From the NCBI GenBank assembly GCA_024278595.1, contig JAJRSW010000102.1, positions 1 to 48,042 on the forward strand: a DNA stretch of 48,042 nucleotides. The letters run 5' to 3'. Origin of the DNA: Fidelibacterota bacterium (GTDB lineage Bacteria; Fidelibacterota; UBA8477; JABMPR01). Positions 7,723 to 16,320 of the stretch are shown here, piece by piece (within the stretch, counting starts at the first letter, position 1; the number at the start of each line of letters is the position of its first letter). The translations under genes were made by a program, and so were the position numbers. Below the pieces are notes generated by a model. That model made no database searches, was not told the DNA's origin, and saw only the letters and a program-made list of their open reading frames with translations.

Positions 7723-8652
7723 ATGTTAGTCGCTGTAATCATGATCTTTGTCGTATTCTCGTTTACTGGAATAGCCGTCATTAATGTTTCCTATTTATCC
7801 AGCTCCGCCACTAGCGAGACCATTGATAATATTAAACTGCAATATGCCGTAGAATCAACCGTCAACGAAGCTCTTTGGCGGATCAATGCCGGAGAAGATT
7901 CATTGGTTAATATCAGTGAAGACGGTATAAGCTGTGTTTGGGAGTCTGGCACGAATGTGCTAACCGTGTCAGTAGAACAATTTGAAATGGAATCTGAGAT
8001 CTTACTGGATCTTGCTCAGGACACCCACTTCGATCGTGGCCTATCTTCAGACTCTCCCATATACACCTACGGTTATGATGTTGAGGTCGAAGAGGAACAC
8101 CGCCAAAGGAGGTTCAGTTTTTTACCCGAAACAGATCTGCAATATTTTATTGATAACGCTGATGTGATCCATCATGGTAATGATAAATCATGGAAGACCA
8201 GCTCATTCGATATCGAGGGGATCCATCTCTTCACGGGCAACAACCTGGACATTAACGGAATATCATTAAACAACAGTACTTTCGTTTTCACTGGAAAGGG
8301 CATCAGCTTCAGTGGGACAAATATACTCAAAGCCCCAGTCCCCACAGATTCTCTCAACGCCCTCCCGGCCCTGGTCTTTACCCATCCAGAAACTGAATTC
8401 ACCATCAGTTCTGGGAATCATATAGCAGGTGCGATATTTTGTGCCGGTCAAATTGTGATTCAGGAGGCAGTGCTCACCGGCCCCATCTTGGCTCATACCA
8501 TTTTTCTAAACAATGATCTTGATCTTCTAGATGACGAGCATCCCCAATATTACCGTTGGACAGATGGTTTTGGAGAACGAAATGATTATGACTGGCCGAA
8601 ACAGATCGGTCGTTGGAAAACAGTTAAATGGAACAAGAAAGTGGCGGCTTGA
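7723..8652 (+). CDS. PilX-like pilus assembly protein lacking its leader
   Basis: The 309-residue product opens directly with a hydrophobic helix (MLVAVIMIFVVFSFTGIAVIN), followed by a long head resembling PilX-N type minor pilins, here with a beta-rich C-terminal half (residues 165-260) of repeated short strands. There is no prepilin cleavage site. The ATG has a strong GAGGGGG box. Upstream in the same frame lies a 23-codon ORF ending in Leu-Arg-Gly then TGA, which would supply a leader if the TGA were absent. It is the last gene of the pilin cluster and converges on the receiver gene. Confidence 0.65.
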   Translation: MLVAVIMIFVVFSFTGIAVINVSYLSSSATSETIDNIKLQYAVESTVNEALWRINAGEDSLVNISEDGISCVWESGTNVLTVSVEQFEMESEILLDLAQDTHFDRGLSSDSPIYTYGYDVEVEEEHRQRRFSFLPETDLQYFIDNADVIHHGNDKSWKTSSFDIEGIHLFTGNNLDINGISLNNSTFVFTGKGISFSGTNILKAPVPTDSLNALPALVFTHPETEFTISSGNHIAGAIFCAGQIVIQEAVLTGPILAHTIFLNNDLDLLDDEHPQYYRWTDGFGERNDYDWPKQIGRWKTVKWNKKVAA

Positions 8653-8732
8653 ACAAGCCTCAGCAAAATTTATCGGCTCTGATCCACCTAAAGCTACCGT
8701 CGATCACCTCATAAGAGTAGACAAGGGGTTGA

Positions 8733-9110
8733 TCATGGATTTAGGAGATCTTCAATCATCTTAAGCAATATGTTCGCATCAAGCGGCTTGGACATATACT
8801 CATCACAACCGGCTTCTAGCGCATTCTGTTGGTCCACTGGAAAAGCATGAGCAGTGACCGCTATTATGGGTAGTTCGTGATTCTTTGGATCCTGCCGGAT
8901 GAACCGCGCCAAAACCAGACCGCTCTCTTCCCCGGCCAGTGCCAGGTCCAGGATCACACAGTCGATCTTTTCCCGTTCAAAGATCTTTGTTGCGCTTGAA
9001 ACATTACTGGCAACCAACAATTGATACTGAGCTGAAAGTAGATACTGGTACAGGGTTTGGACCAGCACATCATCTTCAACCACCAGGATATTTTTCTTTC
9101 GCTTTGTCAT
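8733..9110 (-). CDS. Single-domain response regulator receiver
   Basis: At 125 residues this is a CheY-like receiver with no output domain. The acidic pair is D13-D14, the phosphoacceptor D55 (VILDLAL), the switch Thr T86 and the conserved Lys K108 (SKPL). Its start overlaps the end of the large histidine kinase gene by 4 nt, so the two are co-translated and the kinase is its probable phosphodonor. The target is unknown. Confidence 0.9.
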   Translation of the reverse strand: MTKRKKNILVVEDDVLVQTLYQYLLSAQYQLLVASNVSSATKIFEREKIDCVILDLALAGEESGLVLARFIRQDPKNHELPIIAVTAHAFPVDQQNALEAGCDEYMSKPLDANILLKMIEDLLNP

Positions 9111-11326
9111 CCTTCCGTACCCCTATTTTCAGGAAATATTAGTGTAAAGGTAGTACCCTGACCTTTTTCACTGACTACCTCTAGGTCTACCTGGTTCAAA
9201 TCCAGATATTTTTTTGTTATTGCGAGACCAAGTCCGATTCCCTGGTAGTTCTTGGTAAAGCCTTCACTCTCCTGACTGAAGGGCAGAAACATGTGTTGAC
9301 GATATTCATCTGAAATTCCGATACCCGAATCGGTGATCGCAAGTACCAACCGTTTTTGTACCCGCTCAAGCTGCACACTAATCCTTCCCGTATGCGTGTA
9401 TTTTACCGCATTATGGATGAGGTTATGCAGAGACTGGGAGACTGAAAACTCATCCACATAAACCGTATCATCCTCAACGGAAGATGAAAACTGCAACTGC
9501 AGGCCCTTCTCCTCAGCGCTCTGTCGCAGTTCCTCACATATTAACCGGGTAAAATTAGCTAACTTGAGGCGCCCTGGAGTCAATTTGATGGCCCCTGCTT
9601 CTAACTGGGATATGTTCAGGATCGAATCAACAGTGCGCAACAGGCGATTACTACTTTGGTTAATGTAGTTAAAAAATACCTGTTCCTCTGCTTTTACCTT
9701 GGCTCCCAGACTTTTTTTGAGCAGGGCTGTAAAACCGATGATACTGGTCAGTGGCGTCCTGATCTCGTGTGAAATATTGGCAATGAACTGATCTTTGACT
9801 GCATTTGCCTTTTCCGCTTTACTCAGGGCATTGATTATCTCTGACTCGGCTTGTTTGCGTTCGCTGATGTCCCGAATAATACCTGTGAAATATGTTTTTT
9901 TTTCATAGTCTTTCCAACTTGACAGAGAAAGCTCTATTGGAAATTCGGATCCATCTTTCCGCATAGCCGATATTTCGATTATTTTCCCCAACAGCTTGGA
10001 CTCTCCACCCTGTTCTAGCCGTTGTAAGGCCCTCTGATGACTGTTTTTGTATAAGGCAGGGATTATGTTTGAAAGATCCTGCCCTAACATGTCAGTAGCT
10101 GGATACCCAAACATGTTTTGGGCGGCCTGATTCCATAGTAAAATATACCCATCCGAATCAATGGAGATGATTCCCTCTGTGGCACTTTCGGTAATGGATC
10201 TGTTCAACTCCTCACTGGACCTCAGCGCCTCCTCGACTATTTTGCGTTGGGTGATATCATGAACAGAACCAATAAGATGGGTACACCGTCCTTCTTCATT
10301 GAAAACTGGAGCAACACGTACTATACCAGTTTTTTGACCAGAAGGATATTGCGTAGTTTCTTCCCATCGAATAGGCCGACCCTCATTGATTGCTTTTAAG
10401 TAGTTTTCTTTAGTCATATTAATTGAAGACTCTGGAATCAATTCTTCAATACGCTTACCTATAATTTGATCTTCTGTCAAACCAGTTACAGCTAAGAAGG
10501 GCGGATTGACAGATATATATCGGAAGCAGTTATTTTGTTCTACATTTATCATATACAGCACGTCTCCGACTGTAGAATAGATTAATGATAAATGCGTCTC
10601 CCTGTCTCTCAATACCTCCTCTACCCGCTTACGCTCGCTGATCTCTGCGAGCAGATTTTTTGTATAGTCTTCCAGGCGCTGGATGACCGGATTAGTGATC
10701 TTGAAAAATATTATTGCACCAACCAGTATCAATAATAAGGTGACAATACCACCCGTATAGACTGCCCGAATAAACGGTGTCCTTATCTCTGCTATATCAA
10801 TCTTGGCAACGACACCGAGATCTAACACCTTCACAAATTCATATGCAGCGAGGACCAGCTCCCCGCCATAGTCCAGTCCAACCACTATCCCTGACTGCCC
10901 CTGAAGCGCCAGACGTTGTGGCTCAGCCAAATCAGATGTAATGGATATTGATTCAGGCAGGTCTGTTTCGCCATGCCGCTGTTTTATCAGGAAAATAATG
11001 GAATCACCCACCTGGCGCGCCAGCGTAAATTCAAGGGTCTGACCGGATTGTTCGTAGCTGGCATGGGCATCCCGAATCTGCTTCAAGGTGGCTTCAAATG
11101 GGTCATATTTCAGGTCATCACTATGCATCACTTCAGCATGTCGGGCATCGTACCGGGCGACAGCTTCGTACAGTCTCGCCTGGCTTTGAACTGTCTCCTG
11201 AAGTCGGGCTTCTTGTTGGTAGAATTCGAACCGATAGAGAATGAGTGTCATCATAGACACGGTTATCAAAGATATTCCAACCATGATACTAAGCAGTAAA
11301 ACGAATCTACTCCGATAACCTGTCAT
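9107..11326 (-). CDS. Membrane sensor histidine kinase with two PAS domains
   Basis: The 739-residue kinase has a TM helix at about 8-31, a periplasmic sensor region (32-185), a second TM at 188-210, a HAMP-like linker, PAS domains around 245-362 and 374-490 each ending in a PAC-like segment (VHDITQRK, IRDISERK), a HisKA domain with the phosphorylated H520 in ANISHEIRTPLT, and an HATPase domain (N box HNLIHNAVKYT, GIGISD, GIGLGLAI). The paired receiver follows directly. The start codon lies in the first copy of a 17-bp tandem duplication (11314-11347). Confidence 0.93.
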   Translation of the reverse strand: MTGYRSRFVLLLSIMVGISLITVSMMTLILYRFEFYQQEARLQETVQSQARLYEAVARYDARHAEVMHSDDLKYDPFEATLKQIRDAHASYEQSGQTLEFTLARQVGDSIIFLIKQRHGETDLPESISITSDLAEPQRLALQGQSGIVVGLDYGGELVLAAYEFVKVLDLGVVAKIDIAEIRTPFIRAVYTGGIVTLLLILVGAIIFFKITNPVIQRLEDYTKNLLAEISERKRVEEVLRDRETHLSLIYSTVGDVLYMINVEQNNCFRYISVNPPFLAVTGLTEDQIIGKRIEELIPESSINMTKENYLKAINEGRPIRWEETTQYPSGQKTGIVRVAPVFNEEGRCTHLIGSVHDITQRKIVEEALRSSEELNRSITESATEGIISIDSDGYILLWNQAAQNMFGYPATDMLGQDLSNIIPALYKNSHQRALQRLEQGGESKLLGKIIEISAMRKDGSEFPIELSLSSWKDYEKKTYFTGIIRDISERKQAESEIINALSKAEKANAVKDQFIANISHEIRTPLTSIIGFTALLKKSLGAKVKAEEQVFFNYINQSSNRLLRTVDSILNISQLEAGAIKLTPGRLKLANFTRLICEELRQSAEEKGLQLQFSSSVEDDTVYVDEFSVSQSLHNLIHNAVKYTHTGRISVQLERVQKRLVLAITDSGIGISDEYRQHMFLPFSQESEGFTKNYQGIGLGLAITKKYLDLNQVDLEVVSEKGQGTTFTLIFPENRGTEG

Positions 11327-11347
11327 CTGCGATAACCTGTCATCTGC
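11314..11347. repeat. 17-bp tandem duplication across a start codon
   Basis: GATAACCTGTCATCTGC occurs twice without a gap (11314-11330 and 11331-11347). On the minus strand each copy carries ATG. The upstream copy opens a five-codon reading frame (MTGYR) whose TGA overlaps the ATG of the kinase, so the duplication creates a coupled mini-ORF. Confidence 0.9.
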
Positions 11348-11570
11348 GAAATATGGTAAATCAAGCTAAGCATATAAGGGTTCTGGAAATGTTGAATGCA
11401 AATCATAATATTTAAAAAGGTCAGCATACTCTGGGTCCGAAATAGGATTAATAATAACCCTGTAAGTGTATTAATTATAAATGATTAAAAGATAATAATA
11501 TCATACTTACTAACGGATCATGCCCAAAGTTAAAGTCCCTTCCTCAAAATCAAAGCAAAATGAGTAATGT

Positions 11571-11656
11571 TGAGTAGGCCTGTCGCCATCACAAACACCC
11601 TGATGGCGCAGACTCTCACAGAACCGTACCCGAGGATTTCCCCCATACGTCGCTTC
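11571..11656 (-). mobile_element. Decayed group II intron 3' end (domains V-VI)
   Basis: Minus strand 11656-11621 resembles catalytic domain V: an AGC-containing 5' side, CGTATGGGGG, a GAAA-type loop and GTACGGTTC at the 3' side. Some base pairs at the base of the stem are lost. It is followed by a domain VI-like hairpin, TGATGGCG/CGCCATCA (11608-11584), preceded by the usual TGTGAGAG linker, and by CCTACTCAAC, which matches the typical 3' end of bacterial group II introns. No reverse transcriptase is intact upstream. The rest of the 11327-11830 gap is unassigned, apart from a C-rich stretch of CTAACACC-like units at 11756-11790. Confidence 0.6.
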
Positions 11657-11830
11657 AACCCGGGGTCATGGGTGCTCCGATCCCCCTGCCCGCCCACCAA
11701 GGCCAAGGTTTCGATTCAGAGCCGCCACAATCCGGGGCAACTCGATTTGAGCCAAGTAACTAACACCTAACATCCAACCCCTAACACCTTAAAACTAGTT
11801 TTCCCAATTTTGAGAATTACCTTCAACGCA

Positions 11831-13141
11831 ATGCACACGTACTGGCGAAAAATTAAAGGACTGGTTCAAACATTTCACCTGGGTTGGCTGCTCCTGGCCA
11901 GCTTTAGCGTCATCCTGTTCATCCTGGGTGTTTGGGAGATTCTTGAACACCAGATCTTTTCCATGAGCCCCGTTGGTACAAATCCCAATAAACTGCTGGT
12001 GAAAGGCTTCCTGGTCTTTACGCTCTTGGGTGGCTGGACCGTATGGATCGTCTATCATTTCCGCATTCAACTTATCAACCAACTTTCAGCTACTGAGGAT
12101 CGTTACCGCAATATTGTAGAGAATTCAGCTGATGCCATCATCACCATCGGTCCGGATAATCGCATCCAAAGCTGGAATAAAGGCGCTGAACGGCTCTTTG
12201 GCTGGAGTACTCACGAAGCCATTGGGGCACCCATCGGCATCATGATCCCCGCCAAACTACTCCAGGCCGGTGAACTGCTATGCCTGGCTTATGGCCTGAC
12301 CAGCGCCAAAGAAACGAAAAACTATCAGACAGAACGTTTGGACAAACAGGGGCGCCACATTCCGGTTAACTTGACCGAAACAGCCCTGCTATCTAACAAT
12401 ACGATCATTGGACGCTCCCAGATCATCCGGGATGTTTCAGAACTCCAGACCATTGAACATCAAATGCGTCAATCCGACCGTTTGGCAACGGTTGGCCAGT
12501 TGGCAGCCGGTGTGGCTCATGAAATCGGCAATCCATTGACCTCAATCTCCTCCCTGGTCCAACTGCTGGAACGACGTATGACAAACCCCGATCATATCTC
12601 AAAACTGAGTCGAATTCGGGCCAACATTGAACGGATCACCAAAATCGTACACGAATTGGTTGATTTCACTCGACCCCAGGCAACTGATGTTCAGCACGTG
12701 CAGATCAACGATGTGATCCAGAATGCGGTGGGTCTCATGGCCTACGACAATCGGAGTCAGAAAATTAATATTGAATTGGACCTGACCTCCGATCTTCCCA
12801 GAGTTAAGGCATCACCGGATAAGTTGCATCAAGTGGTGGTAAACCTGTTGGTGAATGCCTTTGATGCCATGAAGGAGATGGGTGATACGATCCGCATTAC
12901 CACTGGCGAGCAACAAGCCGCTATTTTTATACGCGTGGAAGATAACGGTGGCGGGATGGATCCTGACGTGCAGGACAAGATCTTTGAACCCTTTTTCACA
13001 ACCAAGGATGTGGGGAAAGGTACTGGCCTTGGGCTCTCAGTGAGTCACGGGATCATCAATAGTATGCGGGGGCAGTTGAGAGTTGACAGTGAACCCGGTG
13101 CAGGAGCAACCTTTTTGATCGAAATACCAAAGGAAAAGTAA
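11831..13141 (+). CDS. NtrB/PilS-type sensor histidine kinase
   Basis: From ATG 11831 the protein has 436 residues: two TM helices (about 18-36 and 58-77) with a short loop between, a PAS domain (85-205), a HisKA domain with H230 in [15 protein letters not shown], and an HATPase (N box [27 protein letters not shown]). The HEIGNPL signature is typical of kinases that partner NtrC-like regulators, and such a regulator starts 2 nt after the stop. A TTG at 11810 would add 7 residues; neither start has a clear ribosome site. Confidence 0.92.
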   Translation: MHTYWRKIKGLVQTFHLGWLLLASFSVILFILGVWEILEHQIFSMSPVGTNPNKLLVKGFLVFTLLGGWTVWIVYHFRIQLINQLSATEDRYRNIVENSADAIITIGPDNRIQSWNKGAERLFGWSTHEAIGAPIGIMIPAKLLQAGELLCLAYGLTSAKETKNYQTERLDKQGRHIPVNLTETALLSNNTIIGRSQIIRDVSELQTIEHQMRQSDRLATVGQLAAGVAHEIGNPLTSISSLVQLLERRMTNPDHISKLSRIRANIERITKIVHELVDFTRPQATDVQHVQINDVIQNAVGLMAYDNRSQKINIELDLTSDLPRVKASPDKLHQVVVNLLVNAFDAMKEMGDTIRITTGEQQAAIFIRVEDNGGGMDPDVQDKIFEPFFTTKDVGKGTGLGLSVSHGIINSMRGQLRVDSEPGAGATFLIEIPKEK

Positions 13142-13143
13142 CG

Positions 13144-14502
13144 ATGGATAATACCTCCGTTTTAATTGTAGATGATGAACAAGAGATCAGGGACTCCCTG
13201 TCAGAAGTGCTGTCGGATGAAGGTTATCTCACCTACACCGCGGAAAATGGCAGGGTCGCTCTGGAAATGTTGGAAGAGCTGCATTATGATATCATAATTT
13301 CAGATATCAAGATGCCGGAATTAGATGGGGTCACCCTACTGGCCAAGGTCAAGGAACAGGCACCAGATACTTTTGTTATCCTGATCACATCCTACGGTTC
13401 CACCGAAACAGCCATCAATGCCATGCGCCACGGGGCCATCGATTATATATTAAAACCCATCGATTTTGATGAACTCATTCTGCGACTGAAGAATATCGAC
13501 CTGCACAAGAACCTGCTCCGTGAGGTCCGTTTTCTGAGACAGGAGATCTCCGCTCAGTATAACTATGAGCATATCATCGGTGAGAGTGTGGCCATGAAGA
13601 AAATGTACCGACTCATTGACAAGGTGGCCCCATCAACCTCCACCGTCTTGGTCGCCGGCCGGAGCGGCACCGGTAAAGAACTGGTAGCTCGCGCCATCCA
13701 TGCCCGTTCCGAACGCGCCCACCGTCCCTTTGTGGCCATCAATTGTGGTGCCATTCCGGAAACGCTCTTTGAGTCAGAATTATTTGGCTATAAAAAAGGC
13801 GCTTTTACCGGGGCCTCAAAAGACAAGGATGGCGTTTTTAAAGCCGCTGCAGGTGGCACACTTTTCTTGGACGAGGTGGGTGAGATCCCCCTGCAGGTCC
13901 AGGTAAAATTGCTGCGGGTCATTGAGATGCGTGAGATCAAGCCCCTGGGCAGTAACACCATCATCCCAGTCAATGTTCGGCTTATCGCTGCCACCAATCG
14001 GGACCTGGATCAGGAGGTCGAAAGGGGCACCTTCCGGGAGGACCTGTATTACCGCTTGAATATTATCGAGATCTATCTACCGGCCCTATCTGAGCGCAAG
14101 GATGACATCCCCCTGTTGGTCAGTCACTTTGTCAATAAATACAACAACGAATTAAAGCGGCGAATTATTGGTGTTGAAAACGATGCCATGAAGCATTTGG
14201 TCAATTATCATTGGAAGGGCGAGGTTCGCGAACTGGAAAACATCGTGGAACGGGCCGTGCTCCTTAGCGATGGTGATATGATCACTACTGAGGATCTCCC
14301 CCAGCGGGCTCAGGAGTCGGTGGACTCATCCTTTCCGGACAACCTCAAAGAAGCAACCCGCACCTTTGAAAAATCGCACATTGTGAGTATCCTGGATCAA
14401 CATGAAAGTGATAAAGCCAAGGCAGCGGAGGTTCTGGGAATTGGCTTGAGCAGTCTTTACCGCAAGATCGATGACCTGGGAATTGATGCCGATAGTGACT
14501 AA
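13144..14502 (+). CDS. Sigma-54-dependent response regulator (NtrC family)
   Basis: The 452-residue activator has a receiver (phospho-Asp D54), an AAA+ domain with Walker A GRSGTGKE at 172-179 and the sigma-54-contacting GAFTGA loop at 219-224, Walker B LFLDEVGE, an arginine-finger region FREDLYYRLN, and a C-terminal Fis-like helix-turn-helix (AAEVLGIGLSSLYRKI). It forms an operon with the kinase before it. The nearby pilin cluster is a possible target by analogy with PilSR, but I found no sigma-54 promoter upstream of the pilin. Confidence 0.95.
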   Translation: MDNTSVLIVDDEQEIRDSLSEVLSDEGYLTYTAENGRVALEMLEELHYDIIISDIKMPELDGVTLLAKVKEQAPDTFVILITSYGSTETAINAMRHGAIDYILKPIDFDELILRLKNIDLHKNLLREVRFLRQEISAQYNYEHIIGESVAMKKMYRLIDKVAPSTSTVLVAGRSGTGKELVARAIHARSERAHRPFVAINCGAIPETLFESELFGYKKGAFTGASKDKDGVFKAAAGGTLFLDEVGEIPLQVQVKLLRVIEMREIKPLGSNTIIPVNVRLIAATNRDLDQEVERGTFREDLYYRLNIIEIYLPALSERKDDIPLLVSHFVNKYNNELKRRIIGVENDAMKHLVNYHWKGEVRELENIVERAVLLSDGDMITTEDLPQRAQESVDSSFPDNLKEATRTFEKSHIVSILDQHESDKAKAAEVLGIGLSSLYRKIDDLGIDADSD

Positions 14503-14561
14503 TTTTGTAACATAGCTGACATCCCGTGCTCAAAGGAAAAGCTATCTTGAAGGGAAATCAG

Positions 14562-14595
14562 ACCGCTGCATGAGTAAAGTTTGCAGCGGTTTATT
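14562..14595 (+). terminator. Intrinsic terminator after the NtrC-type regulator
   Basis: ACCGCTGCA (14562-14570) and TGCAGCGGT (14582-14590) form a perfect 9-bp stem with an 11-nt loop, followed by TTATT. It separates the two-component operon from trxB. Confidence 0.7.
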
Positions 14596-14615
14596 AAAAA
14601 ATAATTGGAGCAATA

Positions 14616-15560
14616 ATGTCTGAGCAAATTCACAAAAAAGTAATTATCATTGGTTCCGGTCCAGCCGGATTAACGGCAGCTATCTATGCTGCAAGGGCTG
14701 ACCTCTCGCCGATCATCTTTGAAGGAGATCAACCTGGTGGACAACTAACGACCACCAATGAAGTTGAAAATTATCCAGGGTTTGTGGACGGGATAACCGG
14801 TCCTGATCTCATGGATGTCATGCGGAAACAAGCCGTCCGATTTGGCGCTGAATCAAAATTTGAGTATGTAACTAAAGTTGATTTTTCAGCTAAACTTCAC
14901 CATGTCTGGGTGGGTGAAAAAGAATATACAGCCGATACTGTGATCATTGCCACTGGCGCTTCTGCCAGGTACCTGGGTTTACCTTCTGAGGAGAAGCTTA
15001 AGGGCTTTGGAGTATCTGCCTGTGCCACCTGTGATGGTTTTTTCTATCGCGACAAAGAGGTCTTTGTGGTTGGTGGCGGCGATTCGGCCTTAGAAGAAGC
15101 CGGCTTTTTGACCAAGTTCGCCTCCAAGGTCTATCTGATCCATCGGCGGGACGAATTCCGGGGCTCCAAGATCATGCGTCAACGCGTGCTTGATAACCCC
15201 AAGGTGGAAGTACTGTGGAATACCACCGTCGATAAAGTTCTGGGTGAACCCGGTGAGGGTGGTGTGGTTGGTGCTGTGCTGAAGGATACGGTAACGGGTG
15301 AAACGCGGGAGCAGACCATCGACGGTATCTTCATGGCCATCGGTCATAAGCCCAATACCGATATCTTTAAAGAATATCTAAGAACTGATGAAACAGGTTA
15401 TCTCATTACCAGACCGGATTCAACTGCTACGGATATCCCTGGCGTTTTTGCTGCTGGAGATGTGCGGGACCATGTTTATCGTCAGGCCATCACCGCTGCT
15501 GGAAACGGATGTATGGCCGCTTTGGAAGCTGAAAGATACATCACCGAGAAGGAATTGTAA
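14616..15560 (+). CDS. trxB: Thioredoxin-disulfide reductase
   Basis: This 314-residue FAD/NADPH enzyme reduces thioredoxin. FAD-binding GSGPAG is near residues 13-18, the redox pair CATC at about 136-139, the NADPH motif GGGDSALEEA near 155-164 with HRR after it, and a second FAD motif GVFAAGD near the C-terminus. Length is standard. TTGGAG lies 5 nt before the ATG. It is flanked by terminators, so probably monocistronic. Its product could supply electrons to thioredoxin-fold proteins such as the selenoprotein at 36878, but that link is only inferred. Confidence 0.97.
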   Translation: MSEQIHKKVIIIGSGPAGLTAAIYAARADLSPIIFEGDQPGGQLTTTNEVENYPGFVDGITGPDLMDVMRKQAVRFGAESKFEYVTKVDFSAKLHHVWVGEKEYTADTVIIATGASARYLGLPSEEKLKGFGVSACATCDGFFYRDKEVFVVGGGDSALEEAGFLTKFASKVYLIHRRDEFRGSKIMRQRVLDNPKVEVLWNTTVDKVLGEPGEGGVVGAVLKDTVTGETREQTIDGIFMAIGHKPNTDIFKEYLRTDETGYLITRPDSTATDIPGVFAAGDVRDHVYRQAITAAGNGCMAALEAERYITEKEL

Positions 15561-15649
15561 TTCGAGGAGTGTTAACGACGAAGCAATCTCTCATTGATGG
15601 TTTGTGCTCCTGAAACCTGAGATCTCAACATGCTGAAATAATATAAACA

Positions 15650-15672
15650 TAGCTCCACCACCAGTGGGGCTA
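15650..15672. terminator. Likely bidirectional terminator between trxB and the methyltransferase
   Basis: TAGCTCCAC (15650-15658) and GTGGGGCTA (15664-15672) form a 9-bp stem with one G-U pair and a 5-nt loop. It lies in the convergent gap and is followed on the plus strand by TTCTATTAT. Confidence 0.55.
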
Positions 15673-15677
15673 TTCTA

Positions 15678-16307
15678 TTATAGCTGTTCTTGAAGAACCA
15701 GGGTTAGTGTAACCTGGGTTGATTCCGTCAAACTATGGTTCAGTGCTTCGATCTGAATTGACGGCTGGTAGTAGGAATCGCGGCTGAACTGGCGTCCCCC
15801 ATAACATTGCTCCAGTAATGAATCCACAGTAGCGGGCGTGAAAATCGTCTGATGATAGATCGTGTCAGGGTGATTGAGAGGAAAACTAACCAGCAGCATC
15901 CCGCCCGGCTTCAGAGCTGCTAGCAATGCTGACAGCCCTTGGGCAGGTGATTCAAGATGCTCCAGGGTCTCAAAAGAAATGATGGCATCAAACTGGCCTA
16001 GTTCAGCTGCTCTTTGGATCGGCAATGAGTGAAATGTCCCTGAATAATGTCGCCGGGCATATTCCAGTACGGTATGCTCCAGATCAAGACCGATATACTC
16101 ACAGCGAGTCAATAAACTGGAACCGTAACCACTCCCACAGGCAGCATCCAATACAGTACTGCCGGCTGGGATAAGATCACCTGCCAATCGATAGCGCTCA
16201 ATGTGCTTTACCGTGACAGGCGAGATGAACATCTGGACATCACGCTGCAGGATGTGTTTCCTGAACAGGTGATAAAAGCGGATGAACAGGTAGCGAAGAG
16301 AGCTCAA
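15678..16307 (-). CDS. Class I SAM-dependent methyltransferase
   Basis: The 209-residue protein has the SAM-binding motif I VLDAACGSGYGSS (about 52-64), an acidic end of beta-2 (IGLDLEH), FDAIISFETLEH (motif IV region) and LKPGGMLLVSFP (motif VI), which together are typical of UbiE/Methyltransf_11-type enzymes. The substrate cannot be told. The start is TTG at 16307, 13 nt after the propeller gene stop; no better start is available. The 20 N-terminal residues are basic and hydrophobic. Confidence 0.8.
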   Translation of the reverse strand: MSSLRYLFIRFYHLFRKHILQRDVQMFISPVTVKHIERYRLAGDLIPAGSTVLDAACGSGYGSSLLTRCEYIGLDLEHTVLEYARRHYSGTFHSLPIQRAAELGQFDAIISFETLEHLESPAQGLSALLAALKPGGMLLVSFPLNHPDTIYHQTIFTPATVDSLLEQCYGGRQFSRDSYYQPSIQIEALNHSLTESTQVTLTLVLQEQL

Positions 16308-16320
16308 GATCTGGTCAGGT

